From: Ktedonobacter robiniae
GTDB lineage: Bacteria; Chloroflexota; Ktedonobacteria; Ktedonobacterales; Ktedonobacteraceae
Direction of reading: 5' to 3'
NCBI RefSeq assembly: GCF_016587375.1
Contig: NZ_BNJG01000001.1
Location: 3,230,001 to 3,294,000, forward strand
Length of the DNA: 64,000 bases
The notes under the pieces were generated by a model. It searched no databases and was not told where the DNA came from. It saw nothing but the letters and a program-made list of their open reading frames with translations. Shown one piece after another: positions 25,229-34,148 of this stretch. Within the stretch, counting starts at the first letter, position 1. Every line of letters starts with the position of its first letter. A program made the translations under genes and the position numbers.

Positions 25229-26872
25229 TTAGATTGGGTGCTGGCTGTATTCGTCGATTTGCCAGGAGCCATTTGCGAGGCGCGTCATGGTACCCTGCCA
25301 ATCATAGGTACGTGTACGGCTTACTTCGGTTGCTGTAATGATTACCTCGACGCGAAACTGGTTCGGGTTCGCGCCTGGCGCAACTTGCGTAAAGGCGATG
25401 GACTGCCTCTTCGTATTTGTGAAGCCATCTGTGAATTGTTGAAGGGATAGTTTCTGCTTCTTTTGGGGTCCTAACATCTGATAGGCCTGGTCAAACTGCC
25501 GCTGATTGATGTAATCATTGTATTGACTGAAGGCGTTCTTTGCATCGTCTACGGTTGGCGCGACTGGCGCCTGGACGTTTGTAACCGTGGTAGGCGTGGC
25601 GGTGGTTGGCGTTGTGGCTTGGATGGTGCTGTCTTGTTGATGCCCACTAAACGCATAGATGCCAATACCCACTACCAAGATCAAAGCTACGCTAAGCCAG
25701 AAGGCGTCCACGCTTTTGCGTTTGGGCGATGTGCGTTGCGCCGGTGGCCTGCTCCTGCCTGGCTCTCTCTGTTGGCCTCCAGGTGGCTTAGAGTTATGCG
25801 CTCGTGGAGGAACGGAGACTGGCGGCCGGCTGTTGCCTCTATTGCTGATAGGCTCGTTGCGGCGCGGCGCTGCTGGACGCAGTGGGAGATCTTGCATACC
25901 CCCTACCTCGCCATGCAGGTGATGTGGAGGTCTTACGGCCTGGTGCTTGTTGGAGGAGCGCTGGCCTGGGTAAGACGGTGGTGGCTCGTAGGTAGTAGCC
26001 GCTGGACGCGACAGGGGCTGGATGGCCCGGTGAAAGTCACGCGCTAATTCGCTGGCCCGCAGATACCGATCTCCTGGGCGCTTAGCCGCTGCTTTGCTCA
26101 GGACCTGGTCCACTGCTCTGGGAATCTTAAAATGGCGCTCATACAAGGAGGGGAGCGGTTTCCGCTCGTGTTGCTCCATCAGGTCAATCTCTCTCCCTTT
26201 GAAAGGGAGATCTCCACTCAGCATCTCATAAAGAATGATGCCCAGTGCATAGATGTCCACGCTGTAGTCGAATTCGCGCGTTCGAAACATCTCTGGTGCC
26301 ATGTAGGCAGGTGTGCCCAGGACAATATCCGTGCCCGTCAGTGTGACCTGGTCATAAGGATTATTGCTGATGCGGATGCGCGAGATACCAAAATCCGCTA
26401 ATACTGCCTGGTTATTTTCATCCAGCAGAATATTGCTTGGTTTGAGGTCACGATGAATAATGCCCTTGTCATGCGCATAATCGAGCGCCTCACAGATCTG
26501 TGCGAGATAGGTGCTGGTGCGCTCAAGCGAGAGAGAGCCTCGCGTTTTGAGAACTCCTTCCAGGCTGCTCTTCTCATACTGCATCACGATATAGGCTAAA
26601 TCATCCTCTTCGCCATAATCATAAATGGGCACGATATGTGGATGCCTGAGCCTGGCAATGATGCGGGCTTCGCGGCGAAAGCGCTCTCGGAAGGTGGCAA
26701 AATCCTCGGCATTCTCGCGCCTGGGTGGTCGCAGTATCTTCACTGCCACAAAGCGCGGCTGTGTCGAGAGCCACTTGGCTAGGTAGATCACACTCATTCC
26801 ACCCTGCCCCAGGCGCCTGGTCAACTGATAGTCGCCAAGAGTTCTCCCCAATAAATCGTCCTCTGTAATCAT
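25229..26872 (-). CDS. PknB-like membrane Ser/Thr protein kinase
   Basis: The N-terminal Hanks-type kinase domain (about residues 10-275) has the glycine loop LGQGGMSVIYLAK, VAVKIL lysine, catalytic HRDLKPSNILLD, ADFGISRI (DFG) and GTPAYMAPE. A Pro/Arg-rich linker of about 110 residues follows, then one membrane helix (SVALILVVGIGIYAF). The extracytoplasmic tail of about 120 residues (DDAKNAFSQYNDYINQRQFDQAYQML) resembles NTF2-like folds rather than PASTA. It probably senses something outside and phosphorylates cytoplasmic targets. The ATG at 26872 follows AAAGGTGG. Neighbours give no clue to substrates. Confidence 0.9.
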   Translation of the reverse strand: MITEDDLLGRTLGDYQLTRRLGQGGMSVIYLAKWLSTQPRFVAVKILRPPRRENAEDFATFRERFRREARIIARLRHPHIVPIYDYGEEDDLAYIVMQYEKSSLEGVLKTRGSLSLERTSTYLAQICEALDYAHDKGIIHRDLKPSNILLDENNQAVLADFGISRIRISNNPYDQVTLTGTDIVLGTPAYMAPEMFRTREFDYSVDIYALGIILYEMLSGDLPFKGREIDLMEQHERKPLPSLYERHFKIPRAVDQVLSKAAAKRPGDRYLRASELARDFHRAIQPLSRPAATTYEPPPSYPGQRSSNKHQAVRPPHHLHGEVGGMQDLPLRPAAPRRNEPISNRGNSRPPVSVPPRAHNSKPPGGQQREPGRSRPPAQRTSPKRKSVDAFWLSVALILVVGIGIYAFSGHQQDSTIQATTPTTATPTTVTNVQAPVAPTVDDAKNAFSQYNDYINQRQFDQAYQMLGPQKKQKLSLQQFTDGFTNTKRQSIAFTQVAPGANPNQFRVEVIITATEVSRTRTYDWQGTMTRLANGSWQIDEYSQHPI

Positions 26873-27249
26873 TGCACCCACCTTTACCGTAACAAAAGCT
26901 CTTTAAAAAATTAGCTAGAGAATAAGTGAGCCTTCTTTAAAGAGCATATGTCATTTTCTCCTCTATACACGGTTTCTCTTTGTGGTTAGTAGATGTGGAA
27001 TTCTACCTCTCTCCTACTAAATAAGACGTAGAATGCGCCAGATTATCCAAAAGAAGTACTGTAGGACTATGAAATGTTGAGATAATGTAGATTATTTTAA
27101 GTCATTCTAAGCATCCATAAATTTTCTGATAATATCCTAATCCAACATTCATCTTCTCTTTATATTCACTTGCTATACTAAGACTGTCGAAAGCTTCTCG
27201 ACGATACATAATTCACAATGGTAGGTGTGATTCAGAAAGGATACTGGTC
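26873..27249. other. AT-rich intergenic region, no gene seen
   Basis: About 370 bases between the kinase start and a small plus-strand ORF, lower in GC than the surroundings. It presumably holds divergent promoters. No convincing ORF or RNA is seen. Confidence 0.4.
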
Positions 27250-27456
27250 ATGAGTCAACAGGTATTTGTGCAAGAAGATTTCTTTATGTATATTCCTGCA
27301 TTGGATGCTTTGAGGGAGCCTGCGCTCATGACTCGCCTGGGTGTGGATCACCAGTTGGAGCGAAACCAGCGCCCGCTTAATACCGAAGAGTGGGTCAAAA
27401 TTCCGCTTGACGAGTCGCTCGTTGTGTATGCGCATATGTGGGATGAGGAGCAGTAG
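27250..27456 (+). CDS. Small hypothetical protein (68 aa)
   Basis: A short acidic protein with no recognised domain. It has AAAGGA eight bases before the ATG, normal codon use and a long hairpin (H9) 22 bases after its stop, as real genes here do. This makes it a plausible gene. No signal peptide, cysteine motif or membrane segment is present. Confidence 0.55.
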   Translation: MSQQVFVQEDFFMYIPALDALREPALMTRLGVDHQLERNQRPLNTEEWVKIPLDESLVVYAHMWDEEQ

Positions 27457-27478
27457 CATACGATCTGCTATTCTATTT

Positions 27479-27541
27479 GAGGTAATAGTGTGGGGAGCCA
27501 TGGCAGCCGCAGGCTGCCATGGCTCCCCACACTATTACCTC
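27479..27541. repeat. Long hairpin H9 (30-bp arms, GCA loop)
   Basis: Arms 27479-27508 and 27512-27541 are perfect. The tip reads GCC-GCA-GGC, the same core as in the satellite motif. No satellite is attached. Confidence 0.88.
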
Positions 27542-27677
27542 TTTTCTTCTCACAGTCTCATACCTTCCGTAAGAGTGATATGATAGGAAATAGGGGGATT
27601 TTTCCTCTCAACGCACTCTAGCAAAAAGCTAAAAAGCTCTTCCCAGGTGGGATAAAAGTAGATTGGAAGGTATAGAT

Positions 27678-28226
27678 ATGAGCCAGATCGTCGTCACAAA
27701 TGAGCGTATTGTGAATGCGAAACCCGCCGATGTGTATGCTATTCTTAGCGATTATAAGCGGCGCGAGCAGTTTCTACCCGAGAACTTCCAGGACTACCGG
27801 GTCGAGAAGGGGGGACAGGGCGAAGGGACGGTCGTGCAGTATCGCCTGCACGCGGCCAATCGCGAGCGCAACTACCGTATGAAGGTCGAAGAGGTCGTGA
27901 AAGGCAAGGTCCTGCGCGAGCGTGATTATGATTCCTCGTTTGTTACCACCTGGACCGTCTCGCCTGAGAGCGGTGGCACACAGACGCGTGTGGGGGTTGC
28001 CAGCGAGTGGAGCGGTAGCAGCGGTGTTGGCGGCTTCTTTGAGCGTACCTTTGCACCACTTGGCCTGCGCAATATCTATAGCGATGTCCTCGCTCGCTTG
28101 AACAGCCGTATCACGGGCGAGAACCTCCCCGCTGTGAATGCAAAGTCATATAAAAACCTTTACATTCTCCTGCTGGCTGTAGGCGTGGTCATTGGCTTTA
28201 TCATCAGCCGCAAACGCGAGAAGTAA
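27678..28226 (+). CDS. SRPBCC (START-like) protein with C-terminal membrane anchor
   Basis: A 182-residue polyketide cyclase/START-like protein. VTNERIVNAKPADVYAILSDY is the usual first strand and helix of the fold, which binds hydrophobic ligands in a deep cavity. A C-terminal hydrophobic helix (LYILLLAVGVVIGFII) ending in RKREK should anchor it in the membrane with the tail inside. GGAAGGT precedes the ATG at 27678. Ligand unknown. Palindrome H10 starts one base after the stop. Confidence 0.8.
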   Translation: MSQIVVTNERIVNAKPADVYAILSDYKRREQFLPENFQDYRVEKGGQGEGTVVQYRLHAANRERNYRMKVEEVVKGKVLRERDYDSSFVTTWTVSPESGGTQTRVGVASEWSGSSGVGGFFERTFAPLGLRNIYSDVLARLNSRITGENLPAVNAKSYKNLYILLLAVGVVIGFIISRKREK

Positions 28227-28227
28227 G

Positions 28228-28299
28228 ATTCTATCGAGCAACAGAAGAGCCGTGGGACGAACGCGTTCGTCCCACGGCTCTTCTGTTGCTCGATAGAAT
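28228..28299. repeat. Long perfect palindrome H10 (36-bp arms, no loop)
   Basis: A 72-bp perfect palindrome centred on ACGCGT lies between the convergent SRPBCC and ilvD genes, one base after the first stop and 13 from the second. It could serve both as a 3' end. Such long loop-free palindromes are normally unstable in bacteria. Confidence 0.9.
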
Positions 28300-28312
28300 G
28301 AATGAGATGATT

Positions 28313-30019
28313 TTATTGAGTAACTGCGCCTTCGGAGGCGGAGGTAACGAGTTTGGCGTACTTGGCGATAACGCCGGTTTTGTAGCGTGACTCGGGTGCC
28401 TGCCAGTTCTTAAAGCGCGCGGCGATCTCCTCATCGCTGAGGTCGAGAGCAAGCAGGTTGTTGTCCGCGTCGATGGTGATGATGTCGCCATTTTGCACGA
28501 TAGCGATGGGACCGCCAACCTGGGCCTCGGGAGCGATGTGTCCGACGACCATACCGTGTGTGCCGCCCGAGAAGCGTCCATCGGTAATCAGGCCAACCGT
28601 CTCGCCATAGCCCTGGCCAACGAGGGCCGCGGTTACCGCGAGCATCTCGCGCATGCCGGGACCGCCCTTCGGACCTTCGTAGCGGATCACAACTACGTCG
28701 CCATGGGTGATTTTATGGTTCATGATGGCCTCAAAGGTCTCTTCCTCAGAGTTGAAGACTTTGGCGGGACCACGGTGGGTTGTGACCTTCAGACCGGCAA
28801 TCTTACAGACCGCGCCCTCGGGAGCTAGGTTGCCCTTGAGGATGACCAGGGGACCACTGGGATGTAGTGGCTGCTCAAGCGGCATGACAATCTCCTGGCC
28901 CTGTGCCAGATCGGGGGCGCTCTCCAGATTCTCCGCCAGGGTCTTACCCGTCACTGTCAGCACGTCGCCATTGATGAAGCCAGTGTTCAGGAGGTATTTC
29001 AGGACGGCCTGTACGCCGCCGACTTTATCCAGGTCCGCCATGGCGAAGCGTCCGCCTGGCTTGAGGTCGGCGAGGTGAGGAACCTTCTTGCCGATGCGTG
29101 TAAAGTCGTCGATGGTCAGGGGAAGGTCCATCTGGCGCGCGATGGCGATCAGGTGGAGAACGGCGTTGGTTGAGCCACCCAGGGCCATGACTAGCGTGAT
29201 CGCGTTCTCAAAGGCCGCCCTCGTCATGATCTGGCGTGGCGTCAACTGGCGCTCGATCAGGCGTACCACAGCCTGTCCCGCCTCGTAACAATCCATGGCC
29301 TTGCGCGCGGTGACGGCGGGCGCGGACGAGCTGCCGGGGAGAGACATACCCAGGGCCTCAATTGAGGAGGCCATGGTGTTGGCGGTATACATGCCGCCGC
29401 AGGAGCCAGCGCCGGGAATGGCGTTGCACTCGATCTCCTTCAATTCTTCGCGACTGATCTGCCCGGCGCTATATTTGCCGACCGCTTCGAAGACGCTCAC
29501 GATATCGACATCATGCCCGCGACAGGTGCCGGGAAGGATGGTGCCACCATAGACAAAAATACTGGGAATGTCGAGACGCGCCAGGGCCATCAAACAGCCA
29601 GGCATATTCTTATCGCAGCCGCCAAGGGCGATAACGCCGTCAAAACGCTGCGCATTGCTCACAAGCTCGATAGAGTCGGCGATCACCTCGCGGCTGGGAA
29701 GCGAGTATTTCATGCCCTCGGTGCCCATGGAGATGCCATCGCTAACGGTAATGGTGCCGAAGATCTGGGGGGCGCCTCCGCCAACGCGTACGCCTTCCTT
29801 GACCTTCTCCGCCAGGCGATTGATATGTGAGTTGCAGGGCGTAATCTCGGCCCAGGTGCTGGCGATGCCGATCATTGGCTTCTGGAAGTCCTCATCGGTA
29901 AAACCGACCGCGCGCAGCATAGAGCGGTTGGGGGCGCGTATCTCGCCCTCAGTAATGGCCTTGCTGCGGCTATTGAGTTCCCTGGAGGTCGTATGCGTAG
30001 ATTTCTCGGTCTCTGACAT
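28313..30019 (-). CDS. ilvD: Dihydroxy-acid dehydratase
   Basis: Dehydrates 2,3-dihydroxy-isovalerate and -methylvalerate in valine and isoleucine synthesis. Iron-sulfur cysteines are seen in [12 protein letters not shown] and [13 protein letters not shown]. Other family motifs are [21 protein letters not shown] DGRFSGG and the C-terminal [14 protein letters not shown]. The length is normal (568 residues from the ATG at 30019, which has AAAGGATG upstream). No other ilv gene is adjacent. A promoter (30294-30321) and a 268-nt leader with terminator-like hairpins precede it. Confidence 0.95.
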   Translation of the reverse strand: MSETEKSTHTTSRELNSRSKAITEGEIRAPNRSMLRAVGFTDEDFQKPMIGIASTWAEITPCNSHINRLAEKVKEGVRVGGGAPQIFGTITVSDGISMGTEGMKYSLPSREVIADSIELVSNAQRFDGVIALGGCDKNMPGCLMALARLDIPSIFVYGGTILPGTCRGHDVDIVSVFEAVGKYSAGQISREELKEIECNAIPGAGSCGGMYTANTMASSIEALGMSLPGSSSAPAVTARKAMDCYEAGQAVVRLIERQLTPRQIMTRAAFENAITLVMALGGSTNAVLHLIAIARQMDLPLTIDDFTRIGKKVPHLADLKPGGRFAMADLDKVGGVQAVLKYLLNTGFINGDVLTVTGKTLAENLESAPDLAQGQEIVMPLEQPLHPSGPLVILKGNLAPEGAVCKIAGLKVTTHRGPAKVFNSEEETFEAIMNHKITHGDVVVIRYEGPKGGPGMREMLAVTAALVGQGYGETVGLITDGRFSGGTHGMVVGHIAPEAQVGGPIAIVQNGDIITIDADNNLLALDLSDEEIAARFKNWQAPESRYKTGVIAKYAKLVTSASEGAVTQ

Positions 30020-30182
30020 GCTGGCAACGCATCCTTTCATGTGGATCGGCTATGACTTGCTGACCAGGAGGATAGGGTGAAGAAATACTGCGTTGTATCC
30101 AGGCTGATAGAAAAGCAGGTAGACGTATCAGCAACTTTCCTCATAGGCTGTTTCACACCAGAAGGCCATCATTGGCACAAAG

Positions 30183-30206
30183 CAATCACTTTAACATTGT
30201 GATTGC
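30183..30206 (-). promoter_or_regulatory. Hairpin in the ilvD leader
   Basis: GCAATCAC and GTGATTGC pair perfectly across about nine bases and are followed on the minus strand by TTTGTG. A second small hairpin (ATATCC-GTC-GGATAT then CTTTTT) lies at about 30216-30236. Together they suggest attenuation, but no leader peptide or riboswitch was recognised. Confidence 0.35.
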
Positions 30207-30293
30207 CAGGTCAGCAAAAAGATATCCGACGGATATACAAACTGAAAAGTGCTTGGACGCGGGATCGCGCCCTCCTCTGGATTATTGCTGATT

Positions 30294-30321
30294 ATTATAC
30301 TCCATTTAGCAAAGTATTCAA
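30294..30321 (-). promoter_or_regulatory. ilvD promoter
   Basis: On the minus strand TTGAAT (30321-30316) and a consensus TATAAT (30299-30294) are 16 bp apart. The predicted leader to the ilvD start is about 268 nt. Confidence 0.55.
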
Positions 30322-30328
30322 TGATGTC

Positions 30329-30404
30329 AAGATATTCTGGTGTATATGGACATGGGGCGTGGGCATTCGCCCACGCCCCATGTCCATATACACCAGAATA
30401 TCTT
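30329..30404. repeat. Long hairpin H11 (36-bp arms, 4-nt loop)
   Basis: Arms 30329-30364 and 30369-30404 are perfect around ATTC. It starts 8 bases after the stop of the TPR gene on the minus strand and ends just before the ilvD promoter. Confidence 0.9.
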
Positions 30405-30412
30405 AAGGGCTG

Positions 30413-31792
30413 TTATCCCCCTATAGGCTGCTGTTGGAGGGTCTCCTTGCGCAGGCGTTCCGACTCGGCCAGGCTGAGCAGGGTCTGGCGATAGTAGGCG
30501 GGGAAGGTGTTGCTGGTGAAGATGTGGAGCGCGCTACGGAAGCACCTGGAGGCCTGTTGCAGGTTATGCACACGGTCACCGCTCAGGCGCTGCTTATGCG
30601 TATAGCCCAGGCTGACGAGGGTCGAGGCGTATTCGACAAGGTAGACATCGGGGTGATAGGTGCGGAGCGCCTCTTCATAACAGACAATGGCGCAATGCAG
30701 GTTGCGGTCGTGTTGCTGCTCATCCTGCCAGGGAAGGGCCTGGAAGATAGCCGCCAGGCGGATATGGGTCGTGGCCCATTCCTCTGGTGTCTGGCTGGGA
30801 GAGAAGATGTGCAAGGCCTGGCGATAACAATTCTTAGCCTGGATGAGGTTCTCTGTGCGCTCGCCTGCCTGGCGTAGGTAGTAGCAGTCACCCCGATGCA
30901 CATGGATAAGGGCAAGCGTTTCAGAGGGTGTATCAGAGGTAATGTGTTGAAGCGCCGTCTGTTGATACTCAAGGGCCTGCTCGATGTTCTGCGCGGGCTT
31001 CCCTTTGGGGCGTTTGAGCAAGGCCTTGCCAAGCAAGGTCTGGAGCTTGAGCCATTCCTCGGGATGCTCCTTCAGCGTGAAGGTGCGCTGGGCTACCTGG
31101 AACGCGGTCATGGCCTGCTCAAGCATTTTCTCCTGGCTACTGAAGCCATATTGCAGGTAAGAGGTTCCCAGGAGCAACTGAGTTTTGGCATGCTGGAGAG
31201 GGTAGCGCGCCGGGGTAAAGGTCTTGAGGGCCAGTTTATGCAGGACGATGGCGTCCTCAAGGGCTTTGACCTGGAGCTCCTGCGTGGCATATTGCGCGCC
31301 CGAGATGAGGAGCATTCCGATTTCGTTGCGCAAGGCCGCGCAGATCTCGGCGCGTGCCTTGGCGTCCGCCTCCGTACGCTTTAAAGCCTCCTGTAGGATC
31401 TCCGCCTGCCGCCTGCGCGTGCGTTCAGGCCGGTTGAGGAGAACCAGATAGCTGCGTTGCTCAAGGTAGACATGTAGCCAATCCGGGATATCAAGCACCA
31501 GGCCACCATAGTGATTCACATAGGCGTCGCGTACCGCCTGGCGTGTGCCACCGCGCCTGCGTACCTCCTGGAGCAGTTGCAGGTGAAATTCTAGCTGTTG
31601 CTTGAGCTCGGTATGCTCTTCTACATGAGCTCTAATCAGGCGTTCAAGCTCTTTGTCACTATGATCTTCGGCTAGAGGGAGGTGTCTTTCGAGGTAAAAA
31701 CGCCCCTTATGCGTATCCTGCTGGTTGCAGTGGAGCCACTCAACAAGCTGCTGAAACAGATTGAAGCGAACAAGGTCATGTGAGTCGGTCAT
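30413..31792 (-). CDS. TPR-repeat protein
   Basis: A soluble, helix-rich protein of 459 residues with several tetratricopeptide repeats from about residue 130 on. Examples are the units containing ATAFQVAQRTF-like, ALEYQQTALQHI and AKNCYRQALHIF stretches. The first 100 residues are a separate helical region rich in Glu, His and Gln. TPRs mount protein-protein contacts; no enzymatic domain is joined. The ATG at 31792 follows GAGGGAA. Function unknown. Confidence 0.75.
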   Translation of the reverse strand: MTDSHDLVRFNLFQQLVEWLHCNQQDTHKGRFYLERHLPLAEDHSDKELERLIRAHVEEHTELKQQLEFHLQLLQEVRRRGGTRQAVRDAYVNHYGGLVLDIPDWLHVYLEQRSYLVLLNRPERTRRRQAEILQEALKRTEADAKARAEICAALRNEIGMLLISGAQYATQELQVKALEDAIVLHKLALKTFTPARYPLQHAKTQLLLGTSYLQYGFSSQEKMLEQAMTAFQVAQRTFTLKEHPEEWLKLQTLLGKALLKRPKGKPAQNIEQALEYQQTALQHITSDTPSETLALIHVHRGDCYYLRQAGERTENLIQAKNCYRQALHIFSPSQTPEEWATTHIRLAAIFQALPWQDEQQHDRNLHCAIVCYEEALRTYHPDVYLVEYASTLVSLGYTHKQRLSGDRVHNLQQASRCFRSALHIFTSNTFPAYYRQTLLSLAESERLRKETLQQQPIGG

Positions 31793-32227
31793 AATGCGAT
31801 TCCCTCTTCTATCTACCAACGCGGCATCGCCATCATCTCTCTTTGTATGACACCGCCTATCCTCTTCTCTACGAACGTTTCCCCAAGGGAGAGCATGCGT
31901 AAACCGGGCTGACCATGGAATAGGGGCTTACCCTTCTTGCTGTTTGCATGAAGAGTACCTTGCTCTAGTATAACGTATAAAAGGTCATAATGGGAATATC
32001 TTGATACAAAAATTATGTGGAGAAGTTGAAGCGTGAGTTCGAAAAGAGCGATTATGGGATGCACCAATGAGTGTGTACTGGTTCATAGTTTGTCGCTGAC
32101 ACCTTCATTTATGATCTTCTATGGAAGAAAATGTAAACCCACTATGTGGCGCCTTTGAAGGCAAAAAGCGAATGGCTTTGAGGTAAGAATGAGTATTGAA
32201 ACCGATCTTTGAAAGTATAGCGAATTC
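31793..32227. other. Intergenic region left of the IS607 element, no gene seen
   Basis: About 435 AT-richer bases between the TPR gene start and the IS607 tnpA promoter. It should hold the TPR promoter, the left end of the insertion and possibly the original promoter of the ClpN-M48 gene now displaced by the insertion. IS607 elements have no terminal inverted repeats or target duplication, so the left end cannot be fixed from this sequence. Confidence 0.4.
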
Positions 32228-32256
32228 TTGACAATCATTGAGTAGCATAGTATGAT
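32228..32256 (+). promoter_or_regulatory. tnpA promoter
   Basis: A near-consensus promoter, TTGACA (32228-32233) and TATGAT (32251-32256), with 17-bp spacing. The expected start site coincides with the tnpA ATG at 32263, so the message would be leaderless. Confidence 0.7.
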
Positions 32257-32262
32257 TTGAGC

Positions 32263-32850
32263 ATGAAACTCAGTGATTACGCGAAACAACAAGGGGTCCG
32301 CTATGAGACAGCCTGGCGTTGGTTCCGGGACGGGAAAATCCAGGGGCGGCGCGTAGGGGCTCACACGATTCTCATCGACGAGCCAACCAGGGTGTCAGTC
32401 CCCTCATCGAAGCCTCAAACCGTGGTCTACACGCGGGTGTCTTCCGCAGAAAACAAGACCAACCTGGACAGTCAAGCTGAGCGGTTGGTTGCCTACTGCG
32501 CTGCCCGTGGCTATCAAGTGGGCAAAGTTGTCAAGGAAATTGGCTCTGGCGTCAATGACAATCGGCCGAAGTTTCTGGCTCTCTTGGCCGATCCAAGTGT
32601 GGGCCGTATCGTCATTGAACACAAGGACCGGGGGACCCGCTTCGGGTTCCGTTACATCGAGACCCTGCTTCAAACCTATGGGCGTGAGATCGAGGTCGTC
32701 AATCAGGCCGACAATGGCACAGAAGACCTGCTCTCAGACCTCACCAGCATCGTGTACTCGTTCTGCGCCCGGCTCTATGGGCAACGGCGTGCCAAACGCA
32801 AAACAGAGCGTCTTGTGCAGGAATTGGAGGCCGACCGTGCACCTGGTTGA
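32263..32850 (+). CDS. tnpA: IS607 TnpA, serine recombinase with MerR-like helix-turn-helix
   Basis: Catalyses excision and insertion of the element. The N-terminal DNA-binding part (KLSDYAKQQGVRYETAWRWFRDGKIQG) resembles MerR/Xis domains. The small serine-recombinase catalytic domain starts at about residue 50 with VVYTRVSS, where the nucleophilic serine follows the Arg, and continues with LDSQAERL and IVIEHKDRGTRFGF, as in IS607 proteins. The ATG at 32263 has no Shine-Dalgarno site and coincides with the predicted transcription start. The 195-residue length is normal. It overlaps tnpB by 14 bases. Confidence 0.92.
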   Translation: MKLSDYAKQQGVRYETAWRWFRDGKIQGRRVGAHTILIDEPTRVSVPSSKPQTVVYTRVSSAENKTNLDSQAERLVAYCAARGYQVGKVVKEIGSGVNDNRPKFLALLADPSVGRIVIEHKDRGTRFGFRYIETLLQTYGREIEVVNQADNGTEDLLSDLTSIVYSFCARLYGQRRAKRKTERLVQELEADRAPG

Positions 32851-34135
32851 AAAGCACATCATTCTTCGGAGTGATCCACGCTATGCCACGCTTGACGCGG
32901 CCTGTTTTGCTTCCAAAAATCTCTACAATACGGCGCTGTATGAGATCCGTCAGGCCTTCATCTTTGAGGGAAAACACCTCAACTACAATGAAATGGATCG
33001 GCGGATGCAGTCGCATGAAGCGTACAAAGCACTGCCTGCGAAAGTGGCCCAACAGGTATTGCTGCTGCTCGAACGCAACTGGAAATCCTTCTTTGAAGCG
33101 CTCGATGCCTACAAGCGCGATCCCTCAAAATTTCGCCGACGCCCCCAATTCCCCAAATACAAGCACAAAACGACAGGCCGCAACGTACTCATCTACACGA
33201 TGCAGGCCGTAAGCCGCAGCAAACGGACCCTTGGACGACACCTCATTCAGCCTTCGGGACTGGGCATTCAGATCAAAACCCAACAAGATCCCAAGGCGAT
33301 CACTCAGGTCCGTGTGGTTCCCAAACACGGTTTTGTCGTCGTTGAGATCATTTATGAACAGGAGCCGAGCCGCTCCGCCGTCGATCCCGCGCTCATCGCT
33401 GGCATCGATCCTGGTCTGGAAAATCTGATCGCACTAACTTCAAATAAACCGGGTTTTGTCCCGGTCGTCGTTAACGGGCGCGGTCTGAAAAGTACGAATC
33501 AGTTCTACAACAAGCGGCGAGCAGAACTCCAACAAGCTCTTGGTCGTCCTGGAAACACGCGGCGCATGGAGCGCTTGACTCTCTGGCGCAATCGGCGGAT
33601 TGAGCATGATCTGCACACCATCTCGCGTTTTGTGATTGATGTGCTGGTGGCTGAGGGGATCGGAACGCTCGTGATTGGTCGCAACGTGGGCTGGAAACAG
33701 GAGATCAACCTGGGGAAACGGACAAATCAGAACTTTGTTCAGGTGCCTCATGCCCAGTTCATCCAGATGCTCACCTACAAAGCTGAGCAAAAAGGCATCC
33801 AGGTGATCCTCACCGAAGAAAGCTACACCAGCAAGGCCAGTTTCCTGGATCGCGATCCTTTGCCGATCTACCAGCAAAGCCAGGAGCATGCGCCTGTTTT
33901 CAGCGGCAAACGGATCACACGGAGGCTCTATCGGGCATCCAATGGCCAACTCATTCACGCCGATTGCAACGGGTCCTATAACATCATCAGAAAAGCAGCT
34001 CCTGATGCCTTCGGGTCGGAGGGAGTAGAGGATGGGGAGCGCAGGGTTCATCTGCCGGTAGTCCATCCCGTGAGGCTGTCATTCCCTCACAAACCCGCTC
34101 GCGAGAAAATCCTGGCCTCTGTCAGGATTCGCTAG
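32837..34135 (+). CDS. tnpB: TnpB, RuvC-like RNA-guided nuclease of IS607
   Basis: A 432-residue TnpB, the ancestor type of Cas12 nucleases, that helps keep the element by cutting emptied donor sites. Visible are the N-terminal helical region (FASKNLYNTALYEIRQ), the RuvC-I aspartate in AGIDPGLENLIAL, the RuvC-II glutamate in TEESYTSKASF and the RuvC-III aspartate in LIHADCNGSYNI. The usual CxxC...CxxC zinc finger between II and III is absent; a FSGKR.TRRLYRASNG segment replaces it, as in a known zinc-less subgroup. I choose the GTG at 32837, which overlaps tnpA; the open frame continues upstream only as a shadow. Confidence 0.9.
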   Translation: MHLVEKHIILRSDPRYATLDAACFASKNLYNTALYEIRQAFIFEGKHLNYNEMDRRMQSHEAYKALPAKVAQQVLLLLERNWKSFFEALDAYKRDPSKFRRRPQFPKYKHKTTGRNVLIYTMQAVSRSKRTLGRHLIQPSGLGIQIKTQQDPKAITQVRVVPKHGFVVVEIIYEQEPSRSAVDPALIAGIDPGLENLIALTSNKPGFVPVVVNGRGLKSTNQFYNKRRAELQQALGRPGNTRRMERLTLWRNRRIEHDLHTISRFVIDVLVAEGIGTLVIGRNVGWKQEINLGKRTNQNFVQVPHAQFIQMLTYKAEQKGIQVILTEESYTSKASFLDRDPLPIYQQSQEHAPVFSGKRITRRLYRASNGQLIHADCNGSYNIIRKAAPDAFGSEGVEDGERRVHLPVVHPVRLSFPHKPAREKILASVRIR

Positions 34136-34148
34136 TCACGACGGAACT

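Larger units (their letters stand above)
32228..34140 (+). mobile_element. IS607-family insertion sequence (limits approximate)
   Basis: A serine-recombinase tnpA and an overlapping tnpB in the standard IS607 order. The element ends within a few bases of 34140, and the next gene starts at 34149. The left limit is uncertain. A guide (omega) RNA is expected to overlap the 3' end of tnpB in such elements. Confidence 0.8.

Noticed and set aside
32489..32836. Upstream part of the open frame in front of TnpB
   Set aside because: It is a shadow of tnpA in another frame; TnpB similarity begins after the GTG at 32837.
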